Origin: Seribacter sp963934295
Lineage (GTDB): Bacteria > Verrucomicrobiota > Verrucomicrobiia > Opitutales > Seribacteraceae
Assembly: GCA_963934295.1 (NCBI GenBank)
Contig: CAWVXY010000003.1
Coordinates: 62,001 to 126,000, forward strand
Length of the DNA: 64,000 nucleotides
Direction of reading: 5' to 3'
The notes below the pieces were generated by a model that was not told the DNA's origin, searched no databases, and was given only the letters and a program-made list of their open reading frames with translations. Below, piece by piece: positions 17,937 through 26,276 of the stretch (its first letter is position 1; the number at the start of each line of letters is the position of its first letter). Both the position numbers and the translations under genes were made by a program.

Positions 17937-19397
17937 ATGAATCCATTTGATTTCCACCAAGCACAAACCCGCAGACAAATGATCGGGCTCGGAGCCCGCG
18001 GACTCGGGGCATTGGGTGCAGCAAGTTTATTAAACCCAGCACTCCTCAACGCAGCCTCGACTCAAGCATCCGATGGGTTTGCCGGGACTTTAGGGAAACC
18101 TCACTTTAAACCCACCGCAAAACGGGTTATTTACTTATTCTTATCAGGTGGTCCGTCACATATTGATATGTACGACTACCACCCCAAAATGCGTGAAATC
18201 CATGGCACTGAGTTGCCAGAGAGTATTCGTAATGGACAGAGGATAACGGGGATGACCTCAAAACAATCGTCCTTTCCCTGCGTTGCTCCTATGTTTGAGT
18301 TTTCAAAACACGGACAAAATGGTTCATGGTTCAGCGAAATCATTCCCAATATTGCATCGATCGCTGACGATATTACCTTGGTAAAATCTGTTCACACCGA
18401 AGCGATTAATCACGATCCTGCAATTACTGCAATTAACACCGGTTCGCAACAACCCGGGAAGCCATCGATGGGAGCCTGGCTGGACTGGGGAATGGGTAGC
18501 CTGAATAAAAACCTGCCTGGATATGTGGTTATGATCTCCAAAGGAAAAGGAAATGCTCAGGCACTCTACGATCGTCTATGGGGAAGTGGTTTTTTACCTT
18601 CCAAACACCAGGGTGTAAAATTTCGCTCTGCCGGAGACCCGGTGCTTTATTTATCCAACCCCAATGGTATATCGCGGGACATGCGTCGTAATATGCTCGA
18701 TGGAATTGCCAAAATCAACCAGGCCAAGAAAATGGAATCGGGTGATTTGGAAATCGATGCCCGTATTGCTCAGTATGAAATGGCCTACCGTATGCAAACG
18801 AGTGTCCCCGATCTGGTGGATCTCAAGGATGAGCCTCAACATGTGCTTGACCTCTACGGTAAGGATGCGATGAAAAAAGGCACCTTTGCCCACAACTGTC
18901 TGATCGCCCGCCGACTTTCCGAACGAGGAGTCCCTTTTGTTCAACTCTTTCATCGTGGATGGGACCAGCACAATAATTTGCCCAAGCAAATACGTGGACA
19001 AACCCAGGATATCGATCAGCCTGCTGCAGCCCTGGTGAAAGACCTCAAGCAAAGGGGGTTACTCAAGGACACCGTAGTTATTTGTGGGGGTGAATTTGGA
19101 CGTACTATTTATTCCCAGGGTAAATTGACTAAAGATAACCACGGACGGGACCACCACGGACGGAGCTTCTCCATGTGGATGGCAGGTGGTGGATTCAAGG
19201 CCGGGTTTGAGTACGGTAAAACAGATGATTATGCGTACAATATCGTAGAAAATCCGGTTCATGTTAATGACTTAAATGCCACCGTTCTTCGTACGTTGGG
19301 TATTGATCATGAACGATTCACCTACAAATACCTTGGTCTCGACCAGCGTCTTACCGGTGTTGAACATCCAAAAATTATTCCCGAATTGCTTGCCTAG
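17937..19397 (+). CDS. DUF1501 family Tat-exported protein
   Basis: A 486-residue member of DUF1501, which has an alkaline-phosphatase/sulfatase-like fold. A twin-arginine signal is visible: TRRQMIGLGARGLGALGAAS, with Arg12-Arg13. The mature part contains the family signatures FLSGGPSHIDMYDYHPKM, the HTEAINHDPA segment, HRGWDQHNNLP and GGEFGRTIYSQ, and ends in LDQRLTGVEH. It sits 5 nt after the PSCyt1/DUF1553 gene, the standard two-gene arrangement, so the products probably act together outside the cytoplasmic membrane. The biochemical role of the family is not settled. Confidence 0.94.
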   Translation: MNPFDFHQAQTRRQMIGLGARGLGALGAASLLNPALLNAASTQASDGFAGTLGKPHFKPTAKRVIYLFLSGGPSHIDMYDYHPKMREIHGTELPESIRNGQRITGMTSKQSSFPCVAPMFEFSKHGQNGSWFSEIIPNIASIADDITLVKSVHTEAINHDPAITAINTGSQQPGKPSMGAWLDWGMGSLNKNLPGYVVMISKGKGNAQALYDRLWGSGFLPSKHQGVKFRSAGDPVLYLSNPNGISRDMRRNMLDGIAKINQAKKMESGDLEIDARIAQYEMAYRMQTSVPDLVDLKDEPQHVLDLYGKDAMKKGTFAHNCLIARRLSERGVPFVQLFHRGWDQHNNLPKQIRGQTQDIDQPAAALVKDLKQRGLLKDTVVICGGEFGRTIYSQGKLTKDNHGRDHHGRSFSMWMAGGGFKAGFEYGKTDDYAYNIVENPVHVNDLNATVLRTLGIDHERFTYKYLGLDQRLTGVEHPKIIPELLA

Positions 19398-19446
19398 CCT
19401 AACCAATTTCTTCTGAACACCTAAAACGATACACATTTTTGCTTTG

Positions 19447-19481
19447 ACCCTATCCCTAGGGTACCACAAAACAATTTTGTG
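19447..19481 (+). other. Two consecutive small hairpins between the DUF1501 gene and amgK
   Basis: Two perfect inverted repeats lie back to back. The first is ACCCTA/TAGGGT with a 4-nt loop (19447-19462). The second is CACAAAA/TTTTGTG with a 3-nt loop (19465-19481). The second stem ends exactly at the GTG used as the amgK start (19479-19481), so it could hide the start codon, or it could be a weak terminator with a T-run. No strong T-tail follows either stem. Regulatory meaning is speculative. Confidence 0.35.
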
Positions 19482-20453
19482 ATTTCGGTGGTGGATAATA
19501 GAAGAGCTTTGCTTGCGGATTGGTTGCAGATGGAGACATCCTTTAAGGATGGTGAACTCAGCGTAGCTTCTGCCGATGCAAGCTTTCGTAGGTATTTTCG
19601 TCTAAAGCATCAAGAGCAGTCCTATATTGTAATGGATGCACCTCCTGACCTGGAAGCCTCCCTACCCTTTGTGCAAATTGGAGAATGGATGAAAAAATCC
19701 GGTATTAATGTTCCCGAAATTTTTGCAAAAGATTTAGAACTTGGCTTTATGGTCCTCTCCGATTTTGGGGATTTCCATTTTCAGGATGCATTGGTCCGTG
19801 AGGAGAAGGACGATCTCTACAATTTGGCAATAAACGAAATTGTAAAATTACAAAGCTTACTCTCCAAGCCAGAGGAAAACCTTCCCTGCTTTGACACTTC
19901 CTGGCAAACAAAGGAACTTGAAATTTTTCGGGAATGGTGCCTACCCGACACATCTAAATCAGACTACCAAAGAATTACAGAATCACTTACACATTCGATT
20001 GATCAAATCCCCAAAGCTTTTATGCACCGGGACTTTCATTGTCGAAACCTACTCCTTTGCAACGACCGAAAATTAGGTGTAATTGATTTCCAGGGAGCAA
20101 TGTACGGGCCCGTCTCCTATGATTTGGTCTCCCTGTTGCGCGATTGTTATGTCGATAACAATATGGAATGGATCACCCGTAAGGTCTTACAGTTTCAGAA
20201 GAGTCTAGAGGAAACTGGTCTTCCATATGCTCAGGTCGAACCGGATAAATTTACCCGATGGTTTGATTTTTCTGGTCTGCAAAGACATTTAAAATGTGTG
20301 GGAATTTTTCACCGTCTAAAAATACGGGATCAAAAACCGGATTATATGAAAGATGTGCCCCGGGTACTCGAATATATTCATCAGGTCCTGGATCGTCACC
20401 CTGAACTGGAGGAATTAAAAAATATGGTCCACCAAGCAACTATATTGAAATAA
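19479..20453 (+). CDS. amgK: N-acetylmuramate/N-acetylglucosamine 1-kinase (AmgK-like)
   Basis: Anomeric sugar kinase of the APH fold that phosphorylates MurNAc at C1 in the UDP-MurNAc recycling shortcut. The 324-residue product follows Pseudomonas AmgK closely: SADASFRRYFRL, YIVMDAPPDLE, FMVLSDFGD, the catalytic loop MHRDFHCRNLLL, the metal motif GVIDFQGAMYGPVSYDL, and QRHLKCVGIFHRLKIRD. The GTG at 19479 is followed by in-frame GTGs at 19488 and 19491; the true start among these is uncertain. It lies 5 nt before murU, its pathway partner, which makes the assignment stronger than for a lone APH-like protein. Confidence 0.88.
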   Translation: MISVVDNRRALLADWLQMETSFKDGELSVASADASFRRYFRLKHQEQSYIVMDAPPDLEASLPFVQIGEWMKKSGINVPEIFAKDLELGFMVLSDFGDFHFQDALVREEKDDLYNLAINEIVKLQSLLSKPEENLPCFDTSWQTKELEIFREWCLPDTSKSDYQRITESLTHSIDQIPKAFMHRDFHCRNLLLCNDRKLGVIDFQGAMYGPVSYDLVSLLRDCYVDNNMEWITRKVLQFQKSLEETGLPYAQVEPDKFTRWFDFSGLQRHLKCVGIFHRLKIRDQKPDYMKDVPRVLEYIHQVLDRHPELEELKNMVHQATILK

Positions 20454-20458
20454 ATTTT

Positions 20459-21127
20459 ATGAAAGCCATGATTTTAGCCGCCGGTTATGGAAAAAGGTTA
20501 CGCCCTTTGACTGACCACACACCCAAACCACTCGTGCCCGTGGGAGGTAAACCTTTAATCGTTCACCATTTGGAGAAAATTGCCCAGGCCGGAATAACCG
20601 AGGTGGTGATCAATCTCGGCCATTTAGGAGCCAAAATCCCACAAGCCCTGGGAAATGGTTCAGCTTGGGGCTTATCTATAAATTATTCAGATGAAGGTAC
20701 AGAACCACTTGAAACTGGAGGAGGATTAGCAAATGCCTTACCGCTTCTCGGTTCGGAAACATTTATGCTGGTCAATGGAGATGTTTGGTGCGATTTAGAT
20801 TTCTCGACAATCCCCAAAACTCTTGAACCCAAAGATCAAGCCCTTCTTTATCTCGTGCCACAGCCTGAATGGAGAAACCGGGGAGATTTTTCGCTCGAAA
20901 AGGGACGGGTTACTGAATCGGAAAATCCACCATTCCTCTATGCTGGAATCGCATTGTACTGCCCATCAATACTGGACGGAGCAAAGGTGGAAAAATTCTC
21001 TATCGTTCCACGTTTAAAAAATGCAATTTCATCAAACCGCGTAGCAGGCATTCTTCACCAGGGAGAATGGGATGATGTGGGCACACCCGAACGACTAGAA
21101 GCTATCCAAAAACAATACGGTTCGTAA
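20459..21127 (+). CDS. murU: N-acetylmuramate-1-phosphate uridylyltransferase (MurU-like)
   Basis: Nucleotidyltransferase that turns MurNAc-1-phosphate plus UTP into UDP-MurNAc, bypassing MurA/MurB and thus fosfomycin. The 222-residue product has the sugar-nucleotidyltransferase signature MKAMILAAGYGKRLRPLT, the catalytic lysine in HTPKPLVPVGGKPLI, the acidic metal motif NGDVWCDLDF, and a C-terminal DVGTPERLEAI. Without amgK next door it could be read as a mannose-1-phosphate guanylyltransferase; the pair and the length favour MurU. A MurNAc-6-phosphate phosphatase (MupP) is not in the window. Confidence 0.87.
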   Translation: MKAMILAAGYGKRLRPLTDHTPKPLVPVGGKPLIVHHLEKIAQAGITEVVINLGHLGAKIPQALGNGSAWGLSINYSDEGTEPLETGGGLANALPLLGSETFMLVNGDVWCDLDFSTIPKTLEPKDQALLYLVPQPEWRNRGDFSLEKGRVTESENPPFLYAGIALYCPSILDGAKVEKFSIVPRLKNAISSNRVAGILHQGEWDDVGTPERLEAIQKQYGS

Positions 21128-21133
21128 AGTTAT

Positions 21134-21844
21134 TCAAAAAGGCTTCCTCGAACCCTGTGGAGCAAGTCTGTCCCGTGCGGAAATCTCTTCCTCCGGTCCA
21201 AATGCATCAATGGAATAAGCTACCACATTGCGTAAGTTTCGATCCGAAATCTCCTTGGATGCGGCAGCCATGGACTGACCGGTAATGTCTTTAATATGAT
21301 AGCCCCGTTGACCGGAACGAAACTTTCTCATTTGCTCTAAAAAATACCAACCCTCCAGTCTCTGCAAGGAGGGTGCTTCAACTAATCGATTGCCTTCTCC
21401 ATTTTCACCATGACAGGATGCACAACGCTGGTCATAAAAGATTTTACCATCCTCTAAATCACCCTCAATTGTTCGGATTGCCGGCAATGGTTCCTGCTCC
21501 GAAAACCAATTTGCCACATAGGCAAGTTCATAATCATCCTGAATTTTTCTTGCCCCCACACCCATTAGGTATTCGGAACGGTTCGAGGCAAGTTTTCCCC
21601 GGACACCTGAACGAAACTTTTCCAACTGATCCATTAGATACCAAGTTTCCATTCCGTGTAAAATTGGCCCGCGTTGAGCTTCCTTATTACTGTGGCAAAG
21701 CAGGCACTCGGCAACCAAAGCCTCCCCTCTTTGTTGATCGCTCATACCCAATCTGGATTCAGTAATTTTGGATTCAGGCACACAGGAAATAACTAGACTA
21801 GAAAAAAACGCAGTTACAAAAAAAAGATTAATGAGAGTACTCAT
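21134..21844 (-). CDS. Dihaem c-type cytochrome (c4-like), probable lipoprotein
   Basis: Periplasmic electron carrier with two tandem cytochrome c domains. Haem motifs CLLCH and CASCH lie about 98 residues apart, each followed by a similar block (GMETWYLMDQLEKFRSGVRG, then a matching LEGWYFLEQMRKFRSGQRG) that holds the distal Met-containing segment, so the protein is an internal duplication. The start at 21844 gives a lipoprotein signal ending VISC; the frame extends to 21862. It converges with murU with 6 nt between stops and is divergent from the ABC ATPase gene. The redox partner is not visible locally. Confidence 0.9.
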   Translation of the reverse strand: MSTLINLFFVTAFFSSLVISCVPESKITESRLGMSDQQRGEALVAECLLCHSNKEAQRGPILHGMETWYLMDQLEKFRSGVRGKLASNRSEYLMGVGARKIQDDYELAYVANWFSEQEPLPAIRTIEGDLEDGKIFYDQRCASCHGENGEGNRLVEAPSLQRLEGWYFLEQMRKFRSGQRGYHIKDITGQSMAAASKEISDRNLRNVVAYSIDAFGPEEEISARDRLAPQGSRKPF

Positions 21845-21942
21845 ATTCCATACAATGTACAAATTAAACTGGACTCCTCAAGCGACAAAGCACCTACCTC
21901 TATGCTTTACCCTTTCGCCTTCATTCTCCAAGATAGATCAAA

Positions 21943-23019
21943 ATGTCTGAAATTTTCCTACATGATGTAAGCAAAACCTTTCCCGATGGCACACAGGCGG
22001 TAAAGAATATCAGTTTAAAAATTAAACAGGGCGAATTCCTTGTTTTAGTGGGTCCATCTGGTTGTGGAAAAACCACCTTACTCCGCTTGATTGCCGGGTT
22101 GGAGAATCCAAGCGGTGGCACGATACAAATTGGAGAAAAGGATGCCACCACCCTTGCATCCAAAGATCGGGATCTTGCTTTGGTATTTCAAAACTATGCT
22201 CTGTTCCCCCATATGAATGCCTTCGATAATATGGCGTTTGGTTTACATGCAAGAAAAGTACCCAAAGATAAGATCGAACAAAAAGTCCTACATGTTGCAC
22301 AAAAGCTGGGCTTGGAAAAACTTTTACAAAGAAAACCAAATGAACTTTCCGGTGGTCAAAGGCAAAGAGTTGCCCTCGGGCGACTATTGGCAAGAAACCC
22401 CTCGATTCATCTGCTTGATGAACCACTTAGCAATTTGGATGCAAATTTACGCACCTCCATGCGCTACCAACTGACGGAACTTCATCAGGAATTTCAAAGG
22501 ACCACTCTTTTTGTGACTCATGATCAAGTCGAAGCCATGACTCTTGGTGACAGAATTTGCGTACTGAATGAAGGCGAAGTTATGCAACTTGGAACCCCAG
22601 CAGAAATATACGATCAACCTGCCCATCGTTTTGTGGCTGAATTTTTTGGATCCCCGAAAATTAATTTACTCGATGGTGATATTTCTGGCACTAAAGAAAA
22701 ATACTGTTTTCAACAAAATGGACAAAAAATAATATTTTCTTCAAATCAATCGATTCCAGAAGGCCCGATTGTACTTGGACTGCGCCCGGAGTGTTTAAAT
22801 ATTCAAAAGGAGAAATCTTCCGATTCGTGGGAAGCAGAACTTAAAAGGATTGAAAATATGGGCGATATTCGGGTCCTGCATTTTCAAGGGCAGGACTGTA
22901 AGATTACTCTTAAATCAAAGCGAAATGACCTTCAACCCGGTCAGGCATATCATATTAAGCCTGAATGGAAGGAGGCCATTTGGTTTAACGCATCAACAGG
23001 AAATTTGATTTCAGGATAA
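21943..23019 (+). CDS. Carbohydrate ABC transporter ATP-binding protein (MalK/UgpC type)
   Basis: ATPase subunit of a CUT1-type sugar importer, 358 residues. Walker A GPSGCGKTTLL, Q-loop FQNYALFPHM, signature LSGGQRQRVALGR, Walker B IHLLDEPLSNLDA, and the switch histidine in FVTHDQVEAMTLGD are all intact. The C-terminal 120 residues form the TOBE/OB regulatory domain (LGLRPECLNI). The permease and binding-protein genes of what is evidently the same importer lie immediately downstream on the opposite strand, tail to tail with a 9-nt overlap. The substrate cannot be read; maltose, glycerol-3-phosphate or other sugars are possible. Confidence 0.93.
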   Translation: MSEIFLHDVSKTFPDGTQAVKNISLKIKQGEFLVLVGPSGCGKTTLLRLIAGLENPSGGTIQIGEKDATTLASKDRDLALVFQNYALFPHMNAFDNMAFGLHARKVPKDKIEQKVLHVAQKLGLEKLLQRKPNELSGGQRQRVALGRLLARNPSIHLLDEPLSNLDANLRTSMRYQLTELHQEFQRTTLFVTHDQVEAMTLGDRICVLNEGEVMQLGTPAEIYDQPAHRFVAEFFGSPKINLLDGDISGTKEKYCFQQNGQKIIFSSNQSIPEGPIVLGLRPECLNIQKEKSSDSWEAELKRIENMGDIRVLHFQGQDCKITLKSKRNDLQPGQAYHIKPEWKEAIWFNASTGNLISG

Positions 23020-23829
23020 CGCTAAATGCACCAAGGCCGTTTTCATTTTACGAAAACAAATTCCAAATAATACAACAACCGGAAGTAGGGACAGTGTTGC
23101 CGCCGCCATTCCCACGGCCTCAGGTATTCGGTGACTGGAATCTCTCAGCTTTGCCAATGCAATAGGCAATGTGATATTTTCATCATCCAATAAGAGCAGG
23201 GGCAGGAGATGCTCCTGCCAACTCAGAATAAAATGCAATAATCCATAAGTTACTAAAGCCGGACCGACGAGGGGAAGAATTAAAAGGAAGGTTCGATGCA
23301 CCGATAAACCCTCCACCTTTGCGAGTTCAAGTAATTCATCGGGTACCTTTCGAAAAACCTGCGTAAAAAAAACAATCCCTAATCCACTGGCGATACCCGG
23401 AAGAATTAAAGCCCAGTTCTCCCCCTGTAATCCGAGCCATAACATCCAATCAAAAAGAGGAACAGCCAATGCCTGTTTCGGTATCAAAATAACCAAAATA
23501 GCAATTCCGAAAACCAAGCTTTTCCCCCGGAAACTATACTTCGCAAATACAAAACCAGCTGCTGCGGTTACCATTACAGCAAGTAGTGCCTGTAAGCCCG
23601 AAATAATCGTGGAGTTCAAGAAATAGGACAAAAAAGGGATGTATTGATCAGAAAATAAACTTAGATAAGAATCGGGCTCAAAATCTGAAGGAATGAATAA
23701 GGTTGGTTGGTAAATTTCACGATTGGTTTTAAAGGATGAAAGAAACATCCAAGCAAAGGGATAAAGACAAATTAAAACCGCTCCGCAAAGTACAATACCA
23801 GAAAGAAATTTTTTCATCGGATCGACCAT
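23011..23829 (-). CDS. Carbohydrate ABC transporter permease (MalG family)
   Basis: Inner-membrane subunit, 272 residues, about six transmembrane helices. The first helix follows a short N-terminus (FLSGIVLCGAVLICLYPFAWMFL). The EAA loop that docks the ATPase is in ELAKVEGLSVHRTFLLILPL. The family-typical NSTIISG segment precedes the conserved core. It overlaps the upstream MalF-type permease gene by 16 nt, so the two are translationally coupled, and its 3' end overlaps the ATPase gene by 9 nt on the other strand. Confidence 0.92.
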   Translation of the reverse strand: MVDPMKKFLSGIVLCGAVLICLYPFAWMFLSSFKTNREIYQPTLFIPSDFEPDSYLSLFSDQYIPFLSYFLNSTIISGLQALLAVMVTAAAGFVFAKYSFRGKSLVFGIAILVILIPKQALAVPLFDWMLWLGLQGENWALILPGIASGLGIVFFTQVFRKVPDELLELAKVEGLSVHRTFLLILPLVGPALVTYGLLHFILSWQEHLLPLLLLDDENITLPIALAKLRDSSHRIPEAVGMAAATLSLLPVVVLFGICFRKMKTALVHLALS

Positions 23830-24806
23830 CTCCTCCGGCTTTGTAAAACAATAAATAAAATAAATGCAGTAATGGGTACGACTAACAGACTCATAGCTGC
23901 TGCACCTGGAAAATCAAATCGGCCAGAACCTCCGGGAAATGCAACCTGATAGACATAAGTTACAAGTAAAAGACCTGCATCCATAATCCCACCTGATCCA
24001 CCCAATAAATTATAGGCTCCCGAAAAAGAGGCAAAACCATCAACCACTAAAAAGACAACCGCAAACAAAGCTAAATGCCATAGATTCGGAATAAATATTT
24101 TCCTTACCCTCATCCCTATTCCCACACCCTCCAGTTTTGCAACTTCCCATTGCCAACGGGGAATCGCTTCCAAACCACAAAGAAAGAATAAAGTAACCAG
24201 TCCAGTCCATCGCCAAACCGCCTGCATGATAAGGGATGGCATGATAAATAATGGATCCATCATCCAGTTAACCGGAGAGAACCCCATTGGCACAACAAAG
24301 TATTGATTTAATGCACCCGTCCGGCCATGAAAGAATAGATAGAACAGGGTTGATAATACACTCGGCAAAGCAAGACCGGGGATCAATAAACAAAAAACCA
24401 GAAAACCACGGGGTATTCTGGATAATTGAAAGAGAGAAAGGGAAAGTGCAAAAGCTAGCGGAAGAATAATTATAATTGATCCAAAAACATAAAATGAAGT
24501 ATTTTTTAATGCTTTGTAAAATTTTTTGTCTGCCAACACCCGGCCAAAATTTTCTAATCCGATATATTTAACCGATTCCGTTTCTTCTATCTCATTTTTT
24601 TGAGAATCCAACCAATTGAACTGGAAACCTGAATAATCTTCACCTGAACCTTCAAAAGCATCTCGGTACTCCGGAATATAGCCCGGATTTTGCAAAGCCA
24701 AATCGACCCCAAAGAACAAAGGAACCAACCAAAAAACAAACCAAAGGCCAAAAAAAGGAAACAGAAGCCAAACAATAGACGCTTTTTCTTTTTTTTCTAA
24801 ACCCAC
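23814..24806 (-). CDS. Carbohydrate ABC transporter permease (MalF family)
   Basis: 330-residue inner-membrane subunit. The first helix (IVWLLFPFFGLWFVFWLVPLF) is followed by a periplasmic loop of about 60 residues, then KYIGLENFGRVLAD, the usual 'GLxNF' element of this family, and the membrane core. The EAA-type docking loop reads EVAKLEGVGIGMRVRKIFIP. The gene lies 21 nt after the binding-protein gene and overlaps the MalG-type gene, giving the order binding protein, MalF, MalG on the minus strand. Confidence 0.92.
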   Translation of the reverse strand: MGLEKKEKASIVWLLFPFFGLWFVFWLVPLFFGVDLALQNPGYIPEYRDAFEGSGEDYSGFQFNWLDSQKNEIEETESVKYIGLENFGRVLADKKFYKALKNTSFYVFGSIIIILPLAFALSLSLFQLSRIPRGFLVFCLLIPGLALPSVLSTLFYLFFHGRTGALNQYFVVPMGFSPVNWMMDPLFIMPSLIMQAVWRWTGLVTLFFLCGLEAIPRWQWEVAKLEGVGIGMRVRKIFIPNLWHLALFAVVFLVVDGFASFSGAYNLLGGSGGIMDAGLLLVTYVYQVAFPGGSGRFDFPGAAAMSLLVVPITAFILFIVLQSRRRWSIR

Positions 24807-24827
24807 AATAAAAATGGGTTATTAAAG

Positions 24828-26105
24828 CTAACGACCGGGACCGCTATTTTTCATTGCATCTTTATACTGCTTAATTGCGTCCTTTGCAGAAAGTGCTCCG
24901 AACATAACCGAGCCAAAATAATTTTCCTGCATCATGAAAATCGCTTGGGGTCTGCGCGGATCAACCACAACAGGTGGGATCTCATCCTCTAAACCGATTA
25001 GTAACTTTCCAATAGACTGGTCAAAATATTCATGTTTTTTAAGCAATCTTTTATCCTTCCATGCTGGTTTGTATGCCGGGAAACTATTTCCCTGCAAAAA
25101 CCGTTCTGCATTAGCCTCTTTATCCTTCATCACAAATTCAATAAAATCCCAGGATCTTTCTTTTTTCTTACTTCCCTCACAGATCATTAAGCCCTGTCCG
25201 GCAAAAGTTGCTGTTCGTGGTCCAAGTTCACCTTTCTCATTTCGCCAGGTGGGAAGTGGCATCATTCCCCATAATCCCTTCATCCCCGGTGCAAATTGTT
25301 GAAAAAGGTCAAGACCATACCAATCAGCACCTGGAACGCAAAGGACTTCACCAGTTTCCAAATCCCCGCTAAAGAAAACCGGGTCAAAAATGGAACCTCT
25401 GTCCGGCATTACAGCAATTTCATTCCCTGCCATCTCTGCAAATTCCTCAAGGATGGAAAGAGCTTTTTGTTCATCTGGTAAGAAATTTCCTTTTTTATCA
25501 AATAAATCTGTTCCTTTCTGTCGTAATAAAACATCAAAAAGAGTGCCATCCAATGCCATAAATCGTTGCCCATGATCCGATTGTAACTGCTCACCTACTT
25601 CAGCCACATCCGCCCAAGTCTTTAAGCTTTTTGGATCAATATCAAACTCCTCGAATAAATCCTTCCGATAATACAACACCATCGCACTCAATGACTGGGG
25701 AACCCCCATCACTTTGCCCTTGTAAGTAAATACCTCCAAACGCCTCGGATGTAAATCCTTTGACAAACCTGAACTCTTCACCTTTTTGCTCAAATCCATA
25801 AAAGGAGAATCTTGGTTAAGGAAAACGCCAAAAAATGTCTCATCTAATTGAACAATATCTGGAATTCCCTGCCCCGAACGGATGGCCACGCCCAATTTAT
25901 CGGGCATTTCACGAAATCCATATGCCTTCACATTTATCGTAACATCGCTCTTCGTTTTCTCGGAATATAACTCACCCATTTGTTCGTAATAAACCTGATC
26001 TTGAAAGGAACTGATCCAAATAACCAACTCCTCAGCATTAAGTGAACCGAGGGTCGTAAAGAAGAAAATTATGATTTGAGGAAGGATTGTTTTGTGAAGT
26101 TTCAT
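24828..26105 (-). CDS. Extracellular solute-binding protein of a sugar ABC importer
   Basis: Family 1 substrate-binding protein that captures the sugar in the periplasm. The ATG at 26105 gives a clean signal peptide (MKLHKTILPQIIIFFFTTLG, cleavage after LNA); the open frame extends to 26153. Mature part begins EELVIWISSFQDQVYYEQM, followed by GQGIPDIVQLDE and GVPQSLSAMVLYYRKDLFEE, the conserved middle motif. The aromatic-rich body (TWADVAEV, PGADWYG) fits sugar binding. It heads a three-gene minus-strand operon with the two permeases. The 171-bp AT-rich divergent region upstream separates it from the FGE-domain gene. Confidence 0.93.
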   Translation of the reverse strand: MKLHKTILPQIIIFFFTTLGSLNAEELVIWISSFQDQVYYEQMGELYSEKTKSDVTINVKAYGFREMPDKLGVAIRSGQGIPDIVQLDETFFGVFLNQDSPFMDLSKKVKSSGLSKDLHPRRLEVFTYKGKVMGVPQSLSAMVLYYRKDLFEEFDIDPKSLKTWADVAEVGEQLQSDHGQRFMALDGTLFDVLLRQKGTDLFDKKGNFLPDEQKALSILEEFAEMAGNEIAVMPDRGSIFDPVFFSGDLETGEVLCVPGADWYGLDLFQQFAPGMKGLWGMMPLPTWRNEKGELGPRTATFAGQGLMICEGSKKKERSWDFIEFVMKDKEANAERFLQGNSFPAYKPAWKDKRLLKKHEYFDQSIGKLLIGLEDEIPPVVVDPRRPQAIFMMQENYFGSVMFGALSAKDAIKQYKDAMKNSGPGR

Positions 26106-26276
26106 TACTATTAGAATTACAATTATGTTCGGAGATTCTATCATCGCAAGCATGTACCGAAGTCATATGAAATTTTAATTAACTAATATTTTTTAAATTT
26201 CATGTATTTTTATCTTGTTTTATGTTAAATGTACTTAAAAGGTTAATCCATAATTAATAACTTATAATATATAAAT

